NCBI RefSeq assembly: GCF_001428545.1 | Contig: NZ_LMHZ01000056.1 | Coordinates: 108,894 to 172,893 of the forward strand | Source: Noviherbaspirillum sp. Root189 | Lineage (GTDB): Bacteria; Pseudomonadota; Gammaproteobacteria; Burkholderiales; Burkholderiaceae_D | DNA: 64,000 nt | Direction: 5' to 3' | Shown here: one piece after another, positions 7,282-14,584 of the stretch | Layout: each line of letters starts with the position of its first letter | Numbering within the stretch: position 1 is the stretch's first letter | Program-made: the position numbers and the translations under genes | The notes under the pieces: model-generated | The model's input: the letters and a program-made list of their open reading frames with translations, nothing else | The model's database searches: none | Told to the model about the DNA's origin: nothing

Positions 7282-9032
7282 ATTATCCGTACATTCCCGG
7301 CCTGCCGCGTCGCATGGGCGTTGCGCTGTCTGCGCTGTTCGCTCGTGACGGCATTGCAAAGCACATTGCAAAGCTAGAAGTGCTGCATGGGGCCGAATCC
7401 GGCCCATTGCCACTGGATGCCGGGGATGATGCGATTTATCAGGCGGGTGACGCGGCGTCGCGTCACTGCTACGCGGTTGCAGATCGTATTAAGACGGTCG
7501 ATGCGATTCTTGATGAAATCCGCCAGGAATGTGCGCGGCGCGAAGTGCCGGAACCTGAGGGAGAAAAGCCTAGTGAAAAGATTGCTCGTGCTGTTGACCG
7601 GGGTTGGTGGATTCGCAGCATTCGGAAAGCGCATGCCCGCCGTTTTGAACATGCGGCTATACAGTTGGGCTTTACCAGCTATCGTACAGGTCCATATCTG
7701 TCGAATGAGAGTGCGGCGCGGCAGGCAAGGCGCAATAAGCAGAATGAAAAACTGCTTGCTTCCATCGAAGTGCAAAACGAACTCGGACAAAGCTACACAC
7801 TCGCACATCTGGCCTCCTTAGGTATGTCGAATAAGACTATCAGGCGTGGCGAACTTATGACGCGTATCCGGGGCTTCGAGGAAATCGCAACGGACCTGAA
7901 GCATGTGGGCGTGTTCGGCACGCTCACTGCACCATCGAAATATCACGGCGTCTTGTCGGCAAGCGGCGAGGCCAATCCCAAATACATCGCGTTCGGCTCG
8001 CCTACACCTAGACAGGCGCAAAAGCATCTGGTGGGCGTATGGGCGCGTGCGCGTGCTGCGCTGCATAGGCGGGGAATCCATGCCTATGGATTCCGCATTG
8101 CTGAGCCGCACCATGACGGTTGCCCACATTGGCACATGCTGATGTTCGTTGCGCCGGAACACGTAGAGACCTATGAACAAATTATCAAATCGTATGCGCT
8201 CGCTGAAGACGGCGACGAAGCCGGGGCGCAAAAAAACCGCGTTAAGTTCGTGCGCATCAACCCGGAAAAGGGCAGCGCAGCGGGATACATTGCAAAGTAC
8301 GTTTCAAAAAATATCGACGGTGAAGCTGTCGGAGATCATCGAACAATCGAAGGGCATATTGTCGTTGCCGACTTGATCGGCGATATGGAGATAACGCCTT
8401 CGCAGCGCGTCACGTATTGGTCGCAGACGTGGGGCATTCGTCAATTTCAGCAAATCGGCGGTGCGCCGGTGGGGGTATGGCGTGAACTTCGCAGGATCAA
8501 AGCAGAGACAGTACAGGGCGGTTCAGAGGCACTTAAAAAAGCGTGGCAAGCCGTCCAAAAAATTGAAGGTTCGCCGGAAGTTGCAAAACAGGCTTCGTGG
8601 GCTGCGTACCTCAAAGCCCAAGGTGGTCCGGTTGTTGGGCGCATGGGCGCAATTAGGCTTGCTTGTAGAGAGGCGGATATTGAAGGCAAGTACGCGACAT
8701 ATACGGCTGCTAAGCCGGTTGGCGTCTATGAGGCCGCGTGCGTCAATCGCGAGGGCGAACCGACAAGGATATATGAGTCGGTTCGTTACGTATGGACTCG
8801 TAAGCAGGTAGAGGCTTTTGCCGTTGCCGTTCCTTGGACTGGTGTAAATAACTGTACGCAAGTTGACTACGGCGACATATCCGCAAAGATGGAAAAGAGC
8901 ACTGATGCAGTCATTGAAGCGGTAAAAAACAAAAAATTTTCCGCTCCCGCGTGGGTTGATTGGCCGGAAATCAGGCGGCAGGCAAAAGAGATAGATCAGG
9001 CCACATGGAAATTTGCATCAAAAAAGAATTGA
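7278..9032 (+). CDS. Rolling-circle replication initiator, HUH endonuclease (phiX174 A / P2 A / PM2 P12 type)
   Basis: This 584-residue protein has the HUH metal motif as HWHMLMFV with H284 and H286, and the two-tyrosine motif YIAKY with Y337 and Y341, the signature of superfamily 1 initiators that nick the origin and transfer the strand. An upstream GVFGTLTAPSKYH (about residue 215) fits motif 1. PM2, the model corticovirus, also replicates with an initiator of this type. The N-terminal 200 residues are helical and basic. It is the largest gene of the prophage and is followed by a small hairpin and then short genes. Confidence 0.88.
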   Translation: MNYPYIPGLPRRMGVALSALFARDGIAKHIAKLEVLHGAESGPLPLDAGDDAIYQAGDAASRHCYAVADRIKTVDAILDEIRQECARREVPEPEGEKPSEKIARAVDRGWWIRSIRKAHARRFEHAAIQLGFTSYRTGPYLSNESAARQARRNKQNEKLLASIEVQNELGQSYTLAHLASLGMSNKTIRRGELMTRIRGFEEIATDLKHVGVFGTLTAPSKYHGVLSASGEANPKYIAFGSPTPRQAQKHLVGVWARARAALHRRGIHAYGFRIAEPHHDGCPHWHMLMFVAPEHVETYEQIIKSYALAEDGDEAGAQKNRVKFVRINPEKGSAAGYIAKYVSKNIDGEAVGDHRTIEGHIVVADLIGDMEITPSQRVTYWSQTWGIRQFQQIGGAPVGVWRELRRIKAETVQGGSEALKKAWQAVQKIEGSPEVAKQASWAAYLKAQGGPVVGRMGAIRLACREADIEGKYATYTAAKPVGVYEAACVNREGEPTRIYESVRYVWTRKQVEAFAVAVPWTGVNNCTQVDYGDISAKMEKSTDAVIEAVKNKKFSAPAWVDWPEIRRQAKEIDQATWKFASKKN

Positions 9033-9102
9033 CGCGACCTCGTTGCAGCTACTTGGCCGATAGCAGCAGACCGTTAACCTGCGCAGCGGTTGTCAATGGC
9101 GT

Positions 9103-9127
9103 GGCCCCGGCCAGACGGGGCATTTTC
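9103..9127 (+). terminator. Weak hairpin after rep
   Basis: GCCCCG (9103-9108) pairs with CGGGGC (9116-9121) across a 6 nt loop and is followed by ATTTTC. The T-run is poor, so it is more likely an attenuator or mRNA stabiliser between the replication gene and the downstream cluster than a full terminator. Confidence 0.4.
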
Positions 9128-9138
9128 AGGGATATCCG

Positions 9139-9330
9139 ATGAAATGCGAAATAACAGGCAAGCCGTGCATGTCAACTGAGGGGCAAAGCGGCCAGCATCA
9201 GGAATTGGAGCGCGAAGCGGTCGCGCTCTGGAAGCAGTACGGGTTTTTTCTGCCGGGTCAGGTGAAGGGATTTCTTCGCAAGCTGGCGGCTTTTCTCAAC
9301 TGGAAGGAACTACAGGGGGCGATGGGATGA
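9139..9330 (+). CDS. Small unknown prophage protein
   Basis: This 63-residue soluble protein has Cys3 and Cys10 and a Trp-, Phe- and Leu-rich helical C-terminal half. I do not recognise the family. It overlaps the next gene by 4 nt (ATGA), so translation is coupled. Confidence 0.55.
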   Translation: MKCEITGKPCMSTEGQSGQHQELEREAVALWKQYGFFLPGQVKGFLRKLAAFLNWKELQGAMG

Positions 9331-9524
9331 AAAAAGGGGATGAGGCACGTATACATGACGTCGTGCGGGTCAACGTCGGCAAATATGCGGGGCTGGCAGG
9401 CACAGTTGAGGCAATCGACGGCGACAAAATAACGGTCGCTATCAGTGGCGTGCAGAACGGCGAGCATGTCGAAGTACGCCAGGAATTTAACGAGAAGGCA
9501 TTAGGGAGGCTGAAGCATGGCTAA
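9327..9524 (+). CDS. Small KOW-domain-like protein
   Basis: This 65-residue protein holds DVVRVNVGKYAGLAGTVEAI (about residues 11-30), which fits the KOW motif of NusG, Spt5 and ribosomal protein L24, followed by short beta strands. KOW domains bind RNA, DNA or RNA polymerase. A role in transcription control of the late phage genes is possible but is inference. It overlaps its neighbours on both sides (4 and 8 nt). Confidence 0.6.
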   Translation: MKKGDEARIHDVVRVNVGKYAGLAGTVEAIDGDKITVAISGVQNGEHVEVRQEFNEKALGRLKHG

Positions 9525-9807
9525 GGTACGGGCCGGAATCATGGCATGCGAGGGCCAGCGGTGCGAATCTCACGATCACGGTGCGCCGGTAGTCGTTTTC
9601 CAGAACGAAAAGCAAACACTGTCCTATTCCTGCGACTGGTGCGGGCGTGCGCCATACGCAAGGCCGGGTACTGGCCAGCATGCGGAATGGACTGAGGCAA
9701 TGCAGCGCAATGCGCCGGCACCAGCACCAAAACCGGTTGCGGCGCCAGCACCAGCACCAGCACCAGCACCAAAGCCGAAAGCAGGCAACGGGTTATTGAT
9801 TAGCTAA
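9517..9807 (+). CDS. Zinc-ribbon-like protein with alanine-proline tail
   Basis: This 96-residue protein has C11, C16, H19, H21 and a C39-xx-C42 pair that could form a small zinc fold. The C-terminal third is a repeat of Ala-Pro pairs with a few lysines, typically a stiff extended linker. I do not recognise the family. It starts inside the preceding gene (8 nt overlap). Confidence 0.6.
   Translation: MAKVRAGIMACEGQRCESHDHGAPVVVFQNEKQTLSYSCDWCGRAPYARPGTGQHAEWTEAMQRNAPAPAPKPVAAPAPAPAPAPKPKAGNGLLIS
9737..9773 (+). repeat. Tandem CCAGCA repeat coding for Ala-Pro
   Basis: The hexamer CCAGCA is repeated about five times in a row inside the gene and codes for Pro-Ala. It could change length by slipped pairing without breaking the frame. 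Confidence 0.7.
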
Positions 9808-9816
9808 GGGGGAGTC

Positions 9817-10281
9817 ATGGAAATTCAGGGTCAGGCAGGTGAAGAGGTAGCAACAGGAGATCCGGCGCGGGCCGAATCGCTGGCGGCAATTCAGGGTCAA
9901 GTACTCGAAGCGGAGCCAGTGGACGATGCGCAGGGTGGGGGGGTCTCAGGAGGGATGCCAATAGACCCGGCAACAGAAGCGCGGGAAGTGATCCGGTTTG
10001 CGACTACGCTGTTCTTCCCTTTGTATCCGTCACTGGAACGGGTATATACGGAAGCGCGGCAGGAGCAGCTTGCCATGGTGTCGGCTCCACTCATGCAGAA
10101 ATACGGTCTCTCTATGGGGACAATTTTCGAACGGTGGGGCGCTGAAATCAATTTTGCGCTGGTCGCTCTGCCGTTGGCAAAAGAAACTGCGGCGGCGGTA
10201 AAGCACGACAATCAGCAGCGGAAAGAGGCAGCGGCGCGGGAAGCGAAGGAAAAGGAGGCGTCGGCCAATGCAAACCAATGA
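9817..10281 (+). CDS. Unknown prophage protein, possible virion or packaging partner
   Basis: This 154-residue protein has an acidic N-terminal part rich in Gln, Glu and Gly (about 1-50), a mixed hydrophobic middle (about 55-125, with FATTLFFPLYPSLERVY and MSAPLMQKYG-like segments), and a charged Lys/Glu/Ala C-terminal helix. It overlaps the packaging ATPase gene by 14 nt. That tight coupling suggests a role in packaging or assembly, but I cannot name the family. Confidence 0.55.
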   Translation: MEIQGQAGEEVATGDPARAESLAAIQGQVLEAEPVDDAQGGGVSGGMPIDPATEAREVIRFATTLFFPLYPSLERVYTEARQEQLAMVSAPLMQKYGLSMGTIFERWGAEINFALVALPLAKETAAAVKHDNQQRKEAAAREAKEKEASANANQ

Positions 10282-10879
10282 CGGGCGCATTGTCATCATC
10301 TCAGGGAAAACCCGGTCGGGGAAAACGGTCTACGTAGAACGGCGGACGCGTTCGGATAAGCGTATTTTCGCTTGGGACCCTGAAGACCAATGGTCGCAGG
10401 TCCGTGGATTCCAACGCGTTACAACACGGGCGGAACTGGCGCGACTGGCAGACAAGCCGGGACAAATGAAAGTTGCCTATGTCGCGTCGGCAAACCTAAA
10501 AGAAGAATTCAATTTCTTCTGCCGGTGCGCCTTCCATTGGGGGCGGTTCCATGGTGGCGGGGTAGTAATTGCGGAGGAACTTGCGGACGTGACTACCACG
10601 GCAAAAGCGCCAGATGCTTGGGGGATCATCATTAGAAGGGGTCTCAAGAGGGGTATCACAATGTACTGCATTTCGCAGCGGTGGGCGGAGGCAGATAAAA
10701 CGGCCTTTGGCAATGCGTCTGAGTACGTCTGTTTTATGTCGGCCAGTGCGGACGATGTGACCTATCTATGCCGGAAAACACGTATTCCGGGAGAGGAATT
10801 AGACCAATTGATGCCTCTGCAATACATCAGATTTGAGCCGGGAAAGCCATTGGAGCGCGGGAAAATCAAATTCCGCTAG
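10268..10879 (+). CDS. Genome-packaging ATPase, FtsK/HerA type (PM2/PRD1 P9-like)
   Basis: This 203-residue protein has Walker A GKTRSGKT at residues 13-20, and the strand GGGVVIAEEL near residues 97-106 at the Walker B position. Further on, RRGLKRGITMYCISQR gives the conserved arginine and the Gln after a beta strand typical of the A32-like/P9 packaging ATPases of tailless icosahedral viruses. The length is close to PM2 P9. The usual Walker B Asp-Glu is here Ala-Glu-Glu, which is unusual. It would power DNA entry at a special capsid vertex. A terminator follows the gene. Confidence 0.85.
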   Translation: MQTNDGRIVIISGKTRSGKTVYVERRTRSDKRIFAWDPEDQWSQVRGFQRVTTRAELARLADKPGQMKVAYVASANLKEEFNFFCRCAFHWGRFHGGGVVIAEELADVTTTAKAPDAWGIIIRRGLKRGITMYCISQRWAEADKTAFGNASEYVCFMSASADDVTYLCRKTRIPGEELDQLMPLQYIRFEPGKPLERGKIKFR

Positions 10880-10903
10880 GGGTTCCTGAGGAGGTATCTA
10901 TTG

Positions 10904-10938
10904 ACAGCCTGCGCATATATGCAGGCTGTTTGTTTTTT
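10904..10938 (+). terminator. Rho-independent terminator after the packaging ATPase
   Basis: ACAGCCTGC (10904-10912) pairs with GCAGGCTGT (10921-10929) over an 8 nt AT-rich loop, followed by TTGTTTTTT. It separates the replication/packaging genes from the capsid cluster and probably lowers read-through. Confidence 0.8.
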
Positions 10939-10988
10939 GGGCGTCGGAATTGCAACATGGGGACTCGTTACAACAGGGGGCGCAAGCC

Positions 10989-11087
10989 ATGAACCAAACC
11001 GTAAAAACAGTTTTGATTGTCGTGGCGACGATGGCTCTGGTCTATCGCGTTACCGATGTTCGTAGACTGGTCACTAACTCTTTCTAA
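10989..11087 (+). CDS. 32-residue membrane peptide, copy 1
   Basis: The reading frame ATG 10989 to TAA 11085-11087 codes for 32 residues with one hydrophobic helix (residues 8-19, VLIVVATMALVY) and a basic C-terminal part. GGGGG stands 9-10 nt upstream of the start. It is a clear paralogue of the next peptide: both start MN, share KT at 6-7, LI at 9-10, A at 13 and 16, RV at 20-21, V at 28 and N at 30. Small virion membrane proteins of this kind are known from PM2. Function unknown. Confidence 0.65.
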   Translation: MNQTVKTVLIVVATMALVYRVTDVRRLVTNSF

Positions 11088-11096
11088 GGAACCGAA

Positions 11097-11195
11097 ATGA
11101 ATGCATATCTGAAAACCGCTCTGATCGCACTGGCAGCAGTTGCCGTGATCTCCCGCGTTGATGCTGCAAAAAAAGTCGTTTTTAACCTCGCCTAA
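11097..11195 (+). CDS. 32-residue membrane peptide, copy 2
   Basis: The frame ATG 11097 to TAA 11193-11195 codes for 32 residues with the same layout as copy 1: MN start, KT, a hydrophobic helix (about residues 8-18), RV and a short basic end. A GGA/GAAA ribosome site precedes it. The equal length and positional matches show a tandem duplication. It lies 14 nt before the major capsid gene and is likely a virion membrane component. Confidence 0.65.
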   Translation: MNAYLKTALIALAAVAVISRVDAAKKVVFNLA

Positions 11196-11209
11196 GATCG
11201 GGGCATCAC

Positions 11210-11998
11210 ATGCAAATTCTGAAAAATCTTCCGTTCTTTAACGTCGTCGCAACCGGTGTTGCGTCGTTGTCTCTGCCATTGGGCATGACATACGAACGCA
11301 TCATTCTGGAACTCGGCGGCACTGCCTTTACTAAGGCAATGATTACCGATCTGAAGGCCAAACTTAACGGTAAGGTGATCTGGCAAACAACCGGCGCAAA
11401 GCTGGATTTGCTGAACAAATTCCGTGGCCTTGCGACAGACGCTTCGCACTTGGTGATGGACTTCACCGAAATTTTCGCTCGTGATGAAGTCGGCCAAAGC
11501 CTCGGCGCTATCGGCACTGCGGACGGCGTCGGCAGCTTCACTCTCGAAGTCACCATTACAGGCGCTACGGCTCCTACGCTGGAAAGTTGGTCTGTCCTGT
11601 CTGGTCCTAAGAAGCTCAGCGTCATCAATAAGCTGCTGAGCTATAACGTGACGCTGGGCGCGGCGGGTAAGTTCCCGATTCAACTGCCTTACGGTAATCA
11701 GGGCGGGAGCATTATCAAGCGCGTTGGCTTCTTCAATTCGTATATGACAGAACTCGAAGTGAAGAAAAACGGTCTGGTGATTCATGACACTAAAAAGGTC
11801 ATCAATGAATACTTCCAGACTGAGAACCGTCGCGTTCCTCAAGCGGGTCTGTATGTCGCTGACTTCATTGTCGATAACAACCAGTCCGGCATGCTGGTGA
11901 CAGCAGATGCACAGTCCATGCAGTGGAATGCAACCGTTTCGCAAGCTGACGTCATCACAGTCCAGGTCGAATATCTCGATTTGCTGAACAACCTGTAA
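11210..11998 (+). CDS. Major capsid protein, P2-type double jelly-roll
   Basis: This 262-residue protein resembles the PM2 major capsid protein P2. The N-terminal LSLPLGMTYERIILELGG (about residues 19-36) matches the characteristic LPxGxTYE segment of the P2 N-terminal domain. The C-terminal GLYVADFIVDNN and VITVQVEYLDLL match the matching strands of the second jelly roll. The size fits PM2 P2 (269 residues). It is rich in beta strands and has no signal peptide. It would form the pseudo-hexameric trimers of a tailless icosahedral capsid around a membrane. This is the key gene that identifies the element. Confidence 0.87.
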   Translation: MQILKNLPFFNVVATGVASLSLPLGMTYERIILELGGTAFTKAMITDLKAKLNGKVIWQTTGAKLDLLNKFRGLATDASHLVMDFTEIFARDEVGQSLGAIGTADGVGSFTLEVTITGATAPTLESWSVLSGPKKLSVINKLLSYNVTLGAAGKFPIQLPYGNQGGSIIKRVGFFNSYMTELEVKKNGLVIHDTKKVINEYFQTENRRVPQAGLYVADFIVDNNQSGMLVTADAQSMQWNATVSQADVITVQVEYLDLLNNL

Positions 11999-12010
11999 TC
12001 GGGGCCATGA

Positions 12011-12286
12011 ATGGACGAAGATCAAACAACCGTTGATAGCGGTCCTGCATGGTGGCAACAGACGCTTGACTTCGTGGTTAAGGCTGCGGCGACGAAAAAG
12101 TTTTCAACGCCGCAGCTTCAAAACGGGCAGAGCTACTACGTCGACCAAAACGGCAATGTGGTGCCAACAGGCCAGATCATTAACCGTGTGCCGGGTCAAC
12201 TTGCAAACACCATGGCGTCAAACCCCATGGTCATGCTAGCTGGCTTGGCGCTGGTGGGCGTGGTGCTTTACAAGCTGGTGAAGTAA
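12011..12286 (+). CDS. Small virion membrane protein candidate A
   Basis: This 91-residue protein has an acidic N-terminus, a soluble middle with an extended NGQSYYVDQNGNVVPTG segment, and one C-terminal membrane helix (about residues 72-89, ending KLVK). It starts 12 nt behind the capsid gene and shares its stop with the next start codon (TAATG). Its place and layout suggest a protein linking capsid and inner membrane. I cannot name the family. Confidence 0.6.
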   Translation: MDEDQTTVDSGPAWWQQTLDFVVKAAATKKFSTPQLQNGQSYYVDQNGNVVPTGQIINRVPGQLANTMASNPMVMLAGLALVGVVLYKLVK

Positions 12287-12594
12287 TGAGCGCGCAAAAT
12301 GTGGCGGCTGGCACGATGTTGATGAGTCAGTTACTAGGATCATCGTCGGTTGCTTCCGCCGCTAATCCATATGTGGCGGCGGCCAACCTGTTAGGTTCGG
12401 CGGCAGCGTCGAACGCTACCTCGTCGGCGGACGGTAATACGTTCGGGGGCGGCTACGATCATTCGGGGTGGAATGTCAATTTCGGCAGCGGAGGGATCAC
12501 CAGCAGCGCGACGCGTGAAGCGGCAAGCCAATGGATCGGCATTGCTGCGGGCGTCGTTACTTTGCTAGTCGCTTTCAAAATGCTCAAGAGGTAA
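12286..12594 (+). CDS. Small virion membrane protein candidate B
   Basis: This 102-residue protein is rich in Ala, Ser and Gly, has the segment GWNVNFGSGG in the middle (about residue 63), and ends in one membrane helix with a KMLKR tail (about residues 83-102). The N-terminal 30 residues are small and apolar and might also touch a membrane. The layout with a C-terminal anchor is shared with its two neighbours. Confidence 0.6.
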   Translation: MSAQNVAAGTMLMSQLLGSSSVASAANPYVAAANLLGSAAASNATSSADGNTFGGGYDHSGWNVNFGSGGITSSATREAASQWIGIAAGVVTLLVAFKMLKR

Positions 12595-12598
12595 AAAA

Positions 12599-13261
12599 AT
12601 GGGTTTATTCGGCGGCGGCAATTCCAGTAGCAGCACCGTAAATGAAACGCAAAATAATGACCGGCGCGTTGCGTTAGACAACGCGTCGCAAGGCATTACC
12701 GGCGACGGTAACGCCTTGTCGGTCATCACAAACACAACTACGTCTGATTTAGGCTCGATTGCTAAGGCAATGGCGCTGAGTGGCAATGTAGTAACTGCGG
12801 CGAGCGACTCATTAATGGGGTCGCTATCGCTTGCTGATCGAACGGTGGGCGGTGCACTTGCGGCTAACTCGTCTGTCATTCGCGATGCACTATCGGCGAC
12901 AAGCCTCGCAACGCGAGACGCAATTACTGCCGTATCTGGGGCGAATAGTAGTTCGCTGAACTTCGCCTCACAGGTCAACCGGGATTCCTTAGACCTTGCG
13001 GCGCGTGGTCAGTCAATGATTGCGACCAGCGCGGCGGAATCGCTCGGCATGGTCGGTCATGTGGTCGACCTCGCTTTCAAAGCGAACGACAACAATACAA
13101 AAATGTCGCTTGAGGCAAGCTCCAATGCAGCGAACCTCGTCGGGCGGGCATACGACACGGCGACCGGGTATCAAGCGGAGAAGCAGACCGCAGATAGTAA
13201 ATATTTGGTGATCGCGGGCTTGGTTGCGGTTGCCTTGGTTGCTATGAGGGCCTTCAAATAA
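12599..13261 (+). CDS. Ser/Ala/Asn-rich helical protein with C-terminal membrane anchor
   Basis: This 220-residue protein starts MGLFGGGNSSSS, continues as a long alanine-, serine- and asparagine-rich helical repeat-like region (about 40-195), and ends in one membrane helix (about 200-219) with the tail RAFK. Such long helical anchored proteins are found in structural clusters of tailless phages. The exact role is not known. The next gene starts within its stop codon (TAATG). Confidence 0.6.
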   Translation: MGLFGGGNSSSSTVNETQNNDRRVALDNASQGITGDGNALSVITNTTTSDLGSIAKAMALSGNVVTAASDSLMGSLSLADRTVGGALAANSSVIRDALSATSLATRDAITAVSGANSSSLNFASQVNRDSLDLAARGQSMIATSAAESLGMVGHVVDLAFKANDNNTKMSLEASSNAANLVGRAYDTATGYQAEKQTADSKYLVIAGLVAVALVAMRAFK

Positions 13262-13836
13262 TGCAACAGTTTATTCAAGCGTTAGGGGCCGGGGCAATCT
13301 GGCAGCTACAAACCGGAGGCAACTATTTCCGGCTGGTGTCAAGTCCTTCGCCGGTCGATATCAAGTTCTTTCGTGCAGGTCAGGAAATAGCAAGCGCAAC
13401 CCAAATGGATACCGGGTTCTATCTGAAACCGGCAGGTGGGTTTGATCGCATAGATATCACCAATGCGACGGCACAGACCATAAAAATCATGGTGCTTGAT
13501 GGTGACGGCGGCTATGACCATTTCAACGTAGACCTTACCAGCGCGTTGGCAAACCTGCGCATTGAACAGGCGTCGACGGTCAATCAAATTGCGGCGGTCA
13601 ATGTCGGCACAGTGGCAACCGCATTGGTTGCGGCCTCGGCGCTGCGCAAGGGCCTGCGCTTCACAAATGACGGTTCTGCGGACGTGTACCTAGGCGGCGC
13701 TGGCGTGACAGTCGCGGGCGGCGCGATCAAGATCGCTTCCGGCCAAACATGGATTGAAGATCAGGCAGCGCCAGCGGCATGGTATGGAATCAGCGCATCG
13801 GCGGGACAGTCCGTCAGAATTCAGGAGCTAATCTAA
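13261..13836 (+). CDS. Beta-rich structural protein, candidate penton or spike base
   Basis: This 191-residue protein has no membrane segment and is predicted mostly beta: GGNYFRLVSSPSPVDIKFF near residue 19, then FDRIDITNATAQTIKIMVLDG, and a C-terminal beta domain after residue 120. Two beta domains and a place just before the glycine-rich spike gene fit a vertex (penton) protein, as PM2 P1 is. The assignment is by layout and position only. Its stop overlaps the next start by 1 nt. Confidence 0.5.
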   Translation: MQQFIQALGAGAIWQLQTGGNYFRLVSSPSPVDIKFFRAGQEIASATQMDTGFYLKPAGGFDRIDITNATAQTIKIMVLDGDGGYDHFNVDLTSALANLRIEQASTVNQIAAVNVGTVATALVAASALRKGLRFTNDGSADVYLGGAGVTVAGGAIKIASGQTWIEDQAAPAAWYGISASAGQSVRIQELI

Positions 13837-14381
13837 TGGCCGGTTTAATTGGTACAAGCGGCGGCAAAACTCTGCGCGTGATGGAGTTTCGTGCTTCAGG
13901 CACGTTCACAGTGCCATCAGGCGTAAAAACCGTTGAACTGTTCCTCGTCGGCGGCGGCGGCGGTACGGCATCTAATACCTATGCGGCGGGGCAGGGCGGC
14001 AACGTCGTGAAAACGAAGTATGACGTGAACGGAAAAGCGTCTTGCGCGGTCGTGATTGGTGCGGGCGGAGCGGCGGGCGGCAGTGACGGCGGAAATACAT
14101 CGTTTGACGGCGTGGCAATCGCTTACGGCGGCTCAGGAAACGGGATTCGTGCGACGGATTCTAGCGGGTCATTCGGTCCTGAAACGGGATCGTCAACAGG
14201 AGTAGTGGTTGGCGTGGACGGTTTCGGCGGCAATGGCGTAACAGTCAGCTATCCATATGCAGCGCATCCTGCAAACGGCGCTAAATCTTTGTCAGCGGGA
14301 CCAGCTAATACCGGGGCCGGTGCTTCGGGCGGCAACAGGGCTGGCGGTTCTGGTTATGCACGTGTGGAGTGGTACGAATGA
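13836..14381 (+). CDS. Glycine-rich receptor-binding spike or fibre protein
   Basis: This 181-residue protein has a beta-type N-terminal part (FRASGTFTVPSGVKTVELFLVGGGGG), then repeated Gly-rich segments, and a typical C-terminal end SGYARVEWYE, as in glycine-rich phage tail-fibre tips. These fold as polyglycine bundles that bind the host surface. The start at 13836 has a GGAG site. In a tailless phage it would sit on the vertices and set the host range. The next gene, resembling fibre-associated proteins, overlaps it by 4 nt. Confidence 0.72.
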   Translation: MAGLIGTSGGKTLRVMEFRASGTFTVPSGVKTVELFLVGGGGGTASNTYAAGQGGNVVKTKYDVNGKASCAVVIGAGGAAGGSDGGNTSFDGVAIAYGGSGNGIRATDSSGSFGPETGSSTGVVVGVDGFGGNGVTVSYPYAAHPANGAKSLSAGPANTGAGASGGNRAGGSGYARVEWYE

Positions 14382-14584
14382 AAAAGACAGAACAACTTTT
14401 TGCGATTGTATCGGGCGGTATTGTGCAAAACATCATCGTTGCTGATAAGTCCTTTGCGGATCTCATCGCGCCGGATTATGACGCGGTGGCCGAATGCACA
14501 GGCAACCCAGATGCTTACATTGGCGGCGAGTATGTCAACGGCGCATTTGTGCCACGTCCTGAGCCTGTAAGTGATGCGGCGTGA
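14378..14584 (+). CDS. Small protein resembling fibre-associated phage proteins
   Basis: This 68-residue protein follows the pattern FAIVSGGIVQNIIVAD, a cysteine in AECTG, then IGGEYVNGAFVPRPEP. Similar short proteins or end domains stand right after fibre genes in many tailed phages. The ATGA overlap with the spike gene supports a linked role, such as a fibre chaperone or cap. Confidence 0.55.
   Translation: MKKTEQLFAIVSGGIVQNIIVADKSFADLIAPDYDAVAECTGNPDAYIGGEYVNGAFVPRPEPVSDAA

Noticed and set aside
10901..10929. TTGACA as a -35 box for the capsid genes
   Set aside because: No -10 box lies at a fitting distance; the bases belong to the terminator stem.
11192..12058. 288-codon frame on the - strand
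   Set aside because: It is antisense to the capsid gene, with no ribosome site or recognisable domain.
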